Below, in pieces: positions 1 to 4,446 of a DNA stretch of 6,532 bases (positions are counted from its first letter, which is position 1; each line of letters starts with the position of its first letter). The notes beneath the pieces were generated by a model. It searched no databases. It was not told the origin of the DNA and saw only the letters and a list, made by a program, of their open reading frames with translations. The position numbers and the translations under genes were made by a program. The stretch lies in NCBI GenBank assembly GCA_947490625.1, contig CANLHC010000045.1:1-6532 (forward strand), written 5' to 3'. Source of the stretch: Candidatus Nanopelagicaceae bacterium (GTDB taxonomy: Bacteria; Actinomycetota; Actinomycetes; Nanopelagicales; Nanopelagicaceae).

Positions 1-38
1 AAAACCATACCCCCACCCACTGACAAATTCAACTTATT

Positions 39-56
39 TTCGAACATTTGTTTGAA
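39..56. promoter_or_regulatory. Candidate operator: imperfect inverted repeat
   Basis: TTCGAACA (39-46) and TGTTTGAA (49-56) form 8-bp arms around a TT spacer, with a single mismatched pair. The site lies in the AT-rich part of the upstream region, where a transcription factor dimer could bind over a promoter. The GAACA/TGTTC-like half-site recalls operators of the DeoR-family regulator GlpR in enterobacteria, but that comparison is from memory. No regulator gene is visible in the window, so the binding protein is unknown. Confidence 0.35.
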
Positions 57-67
57 TATTTTCCACG

Positions 68-84
68 CTCACGCTCAGCGTGAG
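68..84. promoter_or_regulatory. Candidate operator: perfect 17-bp palindrome
   Basis: CTCACGCT (68-75) and AGCGTGAG (77-84) are exact reverse complements around one central base. CACGCT is also repeated in tandem just before (64-69 and 70-75). A one-base centre is too tight for an RNA hairpin, so a DNA site for a dimeric repressor or activator is more plausible. An RNA stem pairing 64-69 with 77-82 around a 7-nt loop is possible, but no T-run follows it, so it does not look like a terminator. Confidence 0.4.
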
Positions 85-128
85 GGCTAGCACTCGTGAC
101 CTAAACGTTACCTTCTGGGCGAAAATAC

Positions 129-167
129 CCCTTTCCAAGGGCTAGGGAACACGCCTAGATTGCCCCT
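129..167 (+). promoter_or_regulatory. Possible structured mRNA leader with alternative hairpins
   Basis: CCCTT (129-133) can pair with AAGGG (137-141) around a 3-nt loop. The same GGG (139-141) can instead extend a second stem: 142-146 CTAGG pairs with 154-158 CCTAG around a 7-nt loop, and after a 4-nt bulge (159-162) 139-141 pairs with 163-165. The two structures exclude each other. This matters only if transcription starts upstream of about 129, which the sequence does not prove. It matches no riboswitch class I recognise. Confidence 0.25.
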
Positions 168-207
168 ACAAGATCGTGCCAAATCCCTGTGAGAGGAGAT
201 CGGCCCT

Positions 208-1278
208 GTGTCATTAGTTGCCAAGAACTTAACGCTGCTACATAACGGCGAAGTTTTTCTAGATGACATCTCTTTCACAGCTAGCCCTGGCATCACAGTT
301 TTAGTAGGTCCAACTCTTAGCGGTAAGACAACTCTTATGCGCGCACTGGCAGGTTTGATCAAAACTGATTCCGGAAGCGTCACAGTAAATGGTGTTGATG
401 TCGGACTGACATCGGTAAAAGATCGCTCTGTTTCTTTTGTGTATCAACAATTTATTAACTATCCATCTTTAAGTGTCTTTGACAATATTGCCTCCCCTCT
501 TCGAGTCCTCAAGCCAAAGATTTCAAAAGAAGAGATAGAAAGCCGCGTGCACGAAGTTGCAGCGATGCTTCGTATTACCGAGTTACTAGATCGCAAGCCA
601 TCTGCGCTATCTGGTGGACAACAACAGCGCGTTGCCATTGCCCGCTCTCTTGCACGCAAGAGCGATGTAGTTCTTTTGGATGAGCCACTTGCAAACCTTG
701 ACTTTAAATTACGCGAGCAATTACGAGATGAACTACAGCGCATCTTTGCAGATGCGGACATGATGGTTATTTACTCAACTGCTGAACCACTAGAAGCACT
801 TGATATGGCAGCTCACACAATCGTGATGAATGAAGGTCGCGTCGAACAAGATGGCAACGCGTTAGATTTGTATGCACGTCCAAAGAATCTACCTGTGGCA
901 CTTGCAATGAGTGATCCACCGCTTAATCTCATTGCCTCAAGCGTTGCAACCTCTAATTCTGAATCCCTCGGTCGAGTCTTATCCGATAAGTTCGGCGGCA
1001 CTTTCACACTCGGTATTCGCCCTCACAACATCGCTTTGCAATCAGCTGGCGCCAACGATATTGGCATCAGCGGCAAGGTGCGCATCTCTGAGATCACAGG
1101 TAGTTCCACATACCTTCACTTAGATCTAGAAAATGCGCAGAAGATTGTTCTTGAATTAGATGGGGCGCAAAACTTCACATCTGGTTCAACAATGACTGTC
1201 TTTCTTGATCGAAGCGCCGTCTATGGCTTTGATCCAAAGACTGGCACCACACTCTTTGCTCCAGCGGCGGTGCGCTAA
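208..1278 (+). CDS. glpS: Glycerol-type ABC importer ATP-binding subunit, GlpS-like
   Basis: This is one of two non-identical ATPase subunits that power solute uptake at the inner face of the membrane. It has 356 residues, typical of MalK/UgpC-like subunits. The nucleotide-binding domain covers about residues 4-235: Walker A GPTLSGKTT at 34-42, Q-loop Gln80, signature LSGGQ at 134-138, Walker B VVLLDEP at 154-160 with catalytic Glu159, and D-loop Asp165. A C-terminal TOBE-like domain follows (GIRPHNI at 269-275). The switch histidine is absent: where MalK-like proteins have V-T-H-D this one has S-T-A-E (190-193), so Ala192 takes its place. The variant Walker A and the SDPPLNL segment (235-241) fit GlpS rather than MalK. 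The GTG start is supported by GAGGAG 9 nt upstream. The stop overlaps the next ATG by 1 nt (TAATG), indicating translational coupling. Family assignment is firm; the substrate is inferred. Confidence 0.88.
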   Translation: MSLVAKNLTLLHNGEVFLDDISFTASPGITVLVGPTLSGKTTLMRALAGLIKTDSGSVTVNGVDVGLTSVKDRSVSFVYQQFINYPSLSVFDNIASPLRVLKPKISKEEIESRVHEVAAMLRITELLDRKPSALSGGQQQRVAIARSLARKSDVVLLDEPLANLDFKLREQLRDELQRIFADADMMVIYSTAEPLEALDMAAHTIVMNEGRVEQDGNALDLYARPKNLPVALAMSDPPLNLIASSVATSNSESLGRVLSDKFGGTFTLGIRPHNIALQSAGANDIGISGKVRISEITGSSTYLHLDLENAQKIVLELDGAQNFTSGSTMTVFLDRSAVYGFDPKTGTTLFAPAAVR

Positions 1279-2351
1279 TGGCTGAGATCCGCTTAGAAAA
1301 TGTTGGCCATTCATATGATGATGGCGCAACATTTGCACTGAACCCAATTTCACTGACATGGAAAGATGGCAACGCTGTTGCCCTGCTTGGTCCATCTGGA
1401 TGCGGTAAGACAACTCTTCTAAATATTATTTCTGGTCTTCTGACACCATCTGTTGGCCGTGTTTACTTTGATGGCGTAGATGTCACAGATTTAGATACTG
1501 CAAAGCGCAACGTTGCTCAGGTTTTCCAATTCCCTGTTCTATACGACACGATGACTGTGCGCCAAAATCTTGCCTTCCCACTTAAAAACCGCAACGTTGC
1601 CAAAGATGTTATTGCCGCTCGTGTGGAAGAAATCGCAGAGCTCCTGGGCATATCTAAATACCTAGATATTCGCCCATTAAAGCTGCGCTCAGATCTGCAG
1701 CAGCTAGTTAGCCTTGGCCGCGGCCTTGTGCGCAAAGATGTGCCGGCTATTTTATTCGATGAGCCGCTAACGGTAATTGATCAGAACTTTAAGTGGACTC
1801 TTCGCGGTCGCCTGAAAGAAATGCATAACAACACTCGTCACACACTTGTCTATGTCACACACGATCAGACAGAAGCGCTGACATTTGCCGATGAAGTAGT
1901 TGTTCTCAACAAGGGCGATATCGTGCAGACCGGAACCGCGTCCGATTTGTTCTTAACTCCACAAGATGAGTTCGTAGGATTTTTCATTGGTTCTCCTGGA
2001 ATGAACTTCTTAGATGGCAAAGTCAACGATGGCGCAGTCATTGTGGGATCTACTCAGATTGGTTCCTCTGCCATTGCAAATGGCAATGTGAGAATCGGTA
2101 TTCGCCCAGAGTTCTTATCGATGACTTCATCTGGCTCTGGAGTGGCTGTAAAGATTAATCGCGTTGAACACCGCGGTGGTTACAAACTCGTTCACGCAGA
2201 CGCTGCCCAAGGAAAATTTGTTGCAAAGCTTGAAAATGATTCAGCGCTGGTGGCCGGCCAAAGTGCGCACTTAGCCTTTGATCCACAACGCACATATCTA
2301 TTCCGCGATTCAAAGCTCTGCGGCACCGTTGACACAAAGGGGGCGAACTGA
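1278..2351 (+). CDS. glpT: Glycerol-type ABC importer ATP-binding subunit, GlpT-like
   Basis: This is the second ATPase subunit (357 residues), expected to pair head-to-tail with the product of the preceding gene. It has Walker A GPSGCGKTT (38-46), Q-loop Gln84, Walker B AILFDEP (157-163) with Glu162, D-loop Asp168 and switch histidine His195 in VTHD. The ABC signature is degenerate: by alignment to LSGGQ it reads LRSDL (136-140), followed by a conserved VSLGRGLVR stretch (144-152). A TOBE-like C-terminal domain starts near 240 (GIRPEFL at 274-280). The DEPLTVID and SLGRGLVR segments match my memory of the GlpT subunit of the rhizobial glycerol ABC system. That protein is unrelated to E. coli GlpT, a glycerol-3-phosphate antiporter. 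Only a weak GGCGG precedes the ATG, so translation probably depends on the upstream stop. Its TGA overlaps the next ATG by 1 nt. Confidence 0.88.
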   Translation: MAEIRLENVGHSYDDGATFALNPISLTWKDGNAVALLGPSGCGKTTLLNIISGLLTPSVGRVYFDGVDVTDLDTAKRNVAQVFQFPVLYDTMTVRQNLAFPLKNRNVAKDVIAARVEEIAELLGISKYLDIRPLKLRSDLQQLVSLGRGLVRKDVPAILFDEPLTVIDQNFKWTLRGRLKEMHNNTRHTLVYVTHDQTEALTFADEVVVLNKGDIVQTGTASDLFLTPQDEFVGFFIGSPGMNFLDGKVNDGAVIVGSTQIGSSAIANGNVRIGIRPEFLSMTSSGSGVAVKINRVEHRGGYKLVHADAAQGKFVAKLENDSALVAGQSAHLAFDPQRTYLFRDSKLCGTVDTKGAN

Positions 2352-3226
2352 TGAAAACGCGTAATAACAAAGCCTGGTTCTTAGTTCTGCCCGTTATTTT
2401 GGTTGTCTCTTTCACAGCACTGATTCCATTGATGACAGTTGCTAACTATGCAATCCAAGATATTTTCAGCCCAGATAATCGTTTGTTCGTGGGTATGAAG
2501 TGGTTCTATGACATCACAAATGACACATTAATCATTGATGCTTTCAAGCGCAGCTTCCAATTTTCTATTCAAGCGCTTTTGATTCAAATCCCACTCGGTA
2601 TTGCCATTGCGCGCATCATGCCTAAATCAGGGTGGAAGGCATCGGCTGCTTTGGTCGCAGTTTCAATTCCTTTGATTATTCCTTTTAACGTTATCGGTTC
2701 AACATGGCTGATCTTCTCTCGCAAAGATATTGGCCTTGGTGGATTCTTGCTCAATAAGTTATTTGACTTTGACTTTACCTCTGATCCAAAAGATGGCTGG
2801 GGACTTATTCTCGCCGTTGACGTCTGGCACTGGACTCCACTTGTGGCCCTGCTTGTCTATGCAGGCCTTCGTTCAATCCCACAGGCCTACTACCAAGCCG
2901 CAGCCATTGATGGCGCATCATCTGTTGCAATATTTAGATATGTAGAGCTTCCAAAGCTTCGTCGCGTTTTACTTATTGCGCTCCTTCTTCGTTTCATGGA
3001 TAGCTTCATGATTTACACCGAACCATTTGTTATTACAGGCGGTGGTCCAGGAGATGCGACAACCTTTGCAAGTATTTTGCTTACCAACATTGCAGTTGGC
3101 CAATTCGACGTCGGTCGAGCCGGTGCCTACTCATTGATCTTCTTCTTACTCATTCAGATCATGTCCTTTATCTTCTATACCGTTTTGACGCTGCAAGATC
3201 GAGAAGAGGAGACGAAAACTAAATGA
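2351..3226 (+). CDS. glpP: Glycerol-type ABC importer permease, GlpP-like (MalF type)
   Basis: This is one half of the membrane channel, 291 residues. Six hydrophobic segments are visible at about 9-31, 69-89, 97-120, 151-172, 205-225 and 258-280, as in MalF/UgpA-type permeases without the long MalF periplasmic loop. The EAA loop that docks on an ATPase subunit is clear at 182-201, with the core QAAAIDGAS and ending VELP. FVITGGGPGDAT (226-237), between the last two segments, is typical of this permease class. A good Shine-Dalgarno sequence (AAGGGGG at 2337-2343) lies 7 nt before the ATG. The gene overlaps its upstream neighbour by 1 nt and the next gene by 4 nt (ATGA). The charged C-terminus (DREEETKTK) is cytoplasmic. 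The name follows gene order and family resemblance. The substrate cannot be read from the permease alone. Confidence 0.85.
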   Translation: MKTRNNKAWFLVLPVILVVSFTALIPLMTVANYAIQDIFSPDNRLFVGMKWFYDITNDTLIIDAFKRSFQFSIQALLIQIPLGIAIARIMPKSGWKASAALVAVSIPLIIPFNVIGSTWLIFSRKDIGLGGFLLNKLFDFDFTSDPKDGWGLILAVDVWHWTPLVALLVYAGLRSIPQAYYQAAAIDGASSVAIFRYVELPKLRRVLLIALLLRFMDSFMIYTEPFVITGGGPGDATTFASILLTNIAVGQFDVGRAGAYSLIFFLLIQIMSFIFYTVLTLQDREEETKTK

Positions 3227-4080
3227 GTAAGTCACAGACACTTGTTAAGGGCGCCTTCTCTCCACAGAAGAAGAAGCAATCTTTGCCATGGTCAGGTTTT
3301 ATTTTCTGGCTTGTCATGGCAATCTGGATGGTTCCGGTCGCATGGCTCATTCTGATGTCGGTTCGACCATCTGCCGATATTTTAGGAAACTTTGAAATCA
3401 TTCCATCTCGATTTACATTCGATGGATATCGCGACTTCATCTTAAAAGACATGTGGTACAAGGCTTATTTGAACTCTTTGACTTATTCCACACTCAACAC
3501 AATCTTCTCAGTAACGCTGGCACTACCTGCTGCCTATGCCTTCTCTCGCTTTAGCTTTACAGGAGATAAGCACTTGTTCTTCTGGTTGCTGACAAATCGC
3601 ATGGCACCTGCTGCTGTGTTCTTGCTTCCTTTCTATAACATGTATAACGCTGTTGGATTATTTGATAAGACTCTCGGTGTTGCCATCGCACACATGCTCT
3701 TTAACGTGCCGCTGGCTGTCTGGATTCTAGAAGGCTTTATCTCCGGCATCCCGCGACAAGTCGATGAGACTGCAGCCATTGATGGCTATTCACTTCCTAA
3801 GTTTTTCATCAAGATCTTCTTGCCAATGATTCGCTCCGGTATCGGTGTCACAGCCTTTTTCTGCTTCATGTTTAGCTGGGTTGAATTACTTATTGCCAGA
3901 ACCATTACAAGTACTGATGCCAAACCAATTAGCGCTGCGATGACAAGAACTGTTTCATCATCGGGCACAGACTGGACACTTCTTTCAACCGCTGGTGTTA
4001 TGACGATCATCCCTGGTGTTCTAGCTATTTGGTTCGTGCGCAAATACATCGCTAAGGGCTTTGCGTTAGGTCGTGTATAA
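3223..4080 (+). CDS. glpQ: Glycerol-type ABC importer permease, GlpQ-like (MalG type)
   Basis: This is the partner permease, 285 residues, of the MalG/UgpE class. Six hydrophobic segments lie at about 24-46, 86-107, 117-140, 148-171, 205-226 and 256-273. The EAA loop spans 181-202 (DETAAIDGYS, then IFLPM). The end, FVRKYIAKGFALGRV (271-285), is the usual MalG-type tail that packs on the ATPase dimer. The N-terminus is lysine-rich (about 9-18), consistent with a cytoplasmic start. The ATG lies inside the preceding stop (ATGA overlap) and has its own Shine-Dalgarno sequence, AGAGGAGA at 3205-3212, 10 nt upstream. The two permeases presumably form a heterodimer, each docking on one of the two unequal ATPases. 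It is unrelated to E. coli GlpQ, a phosphodiesterase. Confidence 0.85.
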   Translation: MSKSQTLVKGAFSPQKKKQSLPWSGFIFWLVMAIWMVPVAWLILMSVRPSADILGNFEIIPSRFTFDGYRDFILKDMWYKAYLNSLTYSTLNTIFSVTLALPAAYAFSRFSFTGDKHLFFWLLTNRMAPAAVFLLPFYNMYNAVGLFDKTLGVAIAHMLFNVPLAVWILEGFISGIPRQVDETAAIDGYSLPKFFIKIFLPMIRSGIGVTAFFCFMFSWVELLIARTITSTDAKPISAAMTRTVSSSGTDWTLLSTAGVMTIIPGVLAIWFVRKYIAKGFALGRV

Positions 4081-4082
4081 AA

Positions 4083-4358
4083 ATGCTTAAGTGGATGGTC
4101 TGGACCCTGCCCGTTGCAATTGTCTTTATCTTTGCCTTTTTATTAATCATCGGCATGACAATTTGGGGTCACTACCGTCCGCCACGTATTCGCAAAGGAT
4201 TTCTTCGCATCACAACTGATCGCGGCGATCGTGTCTATATCGCCTATATTTCATCAGCGTTTTTCATGATCATGTGGATCGCACTGGTTGAAGGAATGCT
4301 CTATGTCGGTTGCGCACTTGCTGTGGCCCTTGCTGCAGTAATCCTTAAGTGGGGCTAA
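4083..4358 (+). CDS. Small integral membrane protein of the DUF2160 family
   Basis: This is a 91-residue protein of unknown function. The features that place it in DUF2160 are the start MLKWMVWTLP, the segment GMTIW (24-28), and the polar loop GFLRITTDRGDRVYI (39-53), followed by a C-terminal LKWG. There are three hydrophobic stretches, about 6-28, 53-71 and 72-90. The last two are close together and may form a hairpin or one long helix, so two to three membrane spans are possible. The basic, conserved-looking loop between the first and second spans is the obvious contact region. It starts 2 nt after the permease stop with only a weak AGG upstream, so translation is probably coupled. The family is found, to my knowledge, in this same position in proteobacterial glycerol ABC operons (sometimes called glpU). 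It is therefore likely an accessory transporter subunit or assembly factor, which is inference. Confidence 0.8.
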   Translation: MLKWMVWTLPVAIVFIFAFLLIIGMTIWGHYRPPRIRKGFLRITTDRGDRVYIAYISSAFFMIMWIALVEGMLYVGCALAVALAAVILKWG

Positions 4359-4375
4359 AGAGAGAAAAAATAGAA

Positions 4376-4403
4376 TTGTTACAGGGCAACTTGTGGCGAT
4401 AGT
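4376..4403 (+). promoter_or_regulatory. Possible internal promoter for the binding-protein gene
   Basis: TTGTTA (4376-4381) and GATAGT (4398-4403) are separated by 16 bp and match TTGACA and TATAAT at four of six positions each. Transcription would start near 4410, giving a leader of about 35-40 nt before the GTG at 4447. A separate promoter would let the binding protein be made in excess over the membrane subunits, as is usual for importers. Matches of this quality arise by chance, so this is only a candidate. Confidence 0.3.
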
Positions 4404-4408
4404 TAGAA

Positions 4409-4424
4409 CCACTCACCTGAGTGG
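4409..4424 (+). promoter_or_regulatory. Intercistronic hairpin upstream of the binding-protein gene
   Basis: CCACTC (4409-4414) pairs perfectly with GAGTGG (4419-4424) around ACCT. Past one A/C mismatch, 4404-4407 can pair with 4426-4429, reaching the first base of AGGAGG. No T-run follows, so this is not a terminator. A stem here could protect the 5' end of a processed binding-protein mRNA or modulate access to the ribosome binding site. Both roles are inferred from position. Confidence 0.45.
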
Positions 4425-4428
4425 CTTT

Positions 4429-4439
4429 AGGAGGAAGGA
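4429..4439 (+). promoter_or_regulatory. Ribosome binding site that fixes the binding-protein start
   Basis: AGGAGGAAGGA is the strongest Shine-Dalgarno sequence in the window. It ends 7 nt before the GTG at 4447. It lies inside the longer reading frame that opens with GTG at 4393, where it would have to be coding. No comparable purine run sits 5-10 nt before 4393. The site therefore argues for the start at 4447, which also gives a normal lipoprotein signal peptide. Confidence 0.8.
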
Positions 4440-4446
4440 AAATATA

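Larger units (their letters stand above)
1..207. other. Non-coding region upstream of the transporter operon
   Basis: No reading frame here looks like a gene. The stretch from about 25 to 62 is AT-rich and is the likeliest promoter or operator zone. TATTTT occurs at 35-40 and 57-62, but neither has a good -35 partner at 16-18 bp, so no promoter is called. Two dyad-symmetric sites (39-56 and 68-84) and a GC-rich leader with alternative hairpins (129-167) follow. GGGCTAG occurs twice, at 84-90 and 139-145. A ribosome binding site, GAGGAG at 193-198, precedes the first gene by 9 nt. What lies left of position 1 is unknown. Confidence 0.6.

Noticed and set aside
1..23. Possible end of an upstream + strand gene (TGA at 21-23) or start of a divergent - strand gene (ATG complement at 6-8 with a G-rich stretch upstream).
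   Set aside because: Fewer than ten codons are visible in either case, and both signals are expected by chance.
64..84. Terminator of a gene upstream of the window.
   Set aside because: The symmetric arms have a one-base centre, and no T-run follows on the + strand.
108..1413. Antisense and alternate-frame open stretches of 64-100 codons opposite the first two ATPase genes.
   Set aside because: They are shadows of clearly coding frames, lack ribosome binding sites and family motifs, and have unlikely composition (runs of Ser, Arg and Cys).
1678..1700. Sequencing error or frameshift as the cause of the missing LSGGQ in the second ATPase.
   Set aside because: The frame stays open with normal conserved sequence on both sides (SLGRGLVR and FDEPLTVID), so the motif is substituted and not disrupted.
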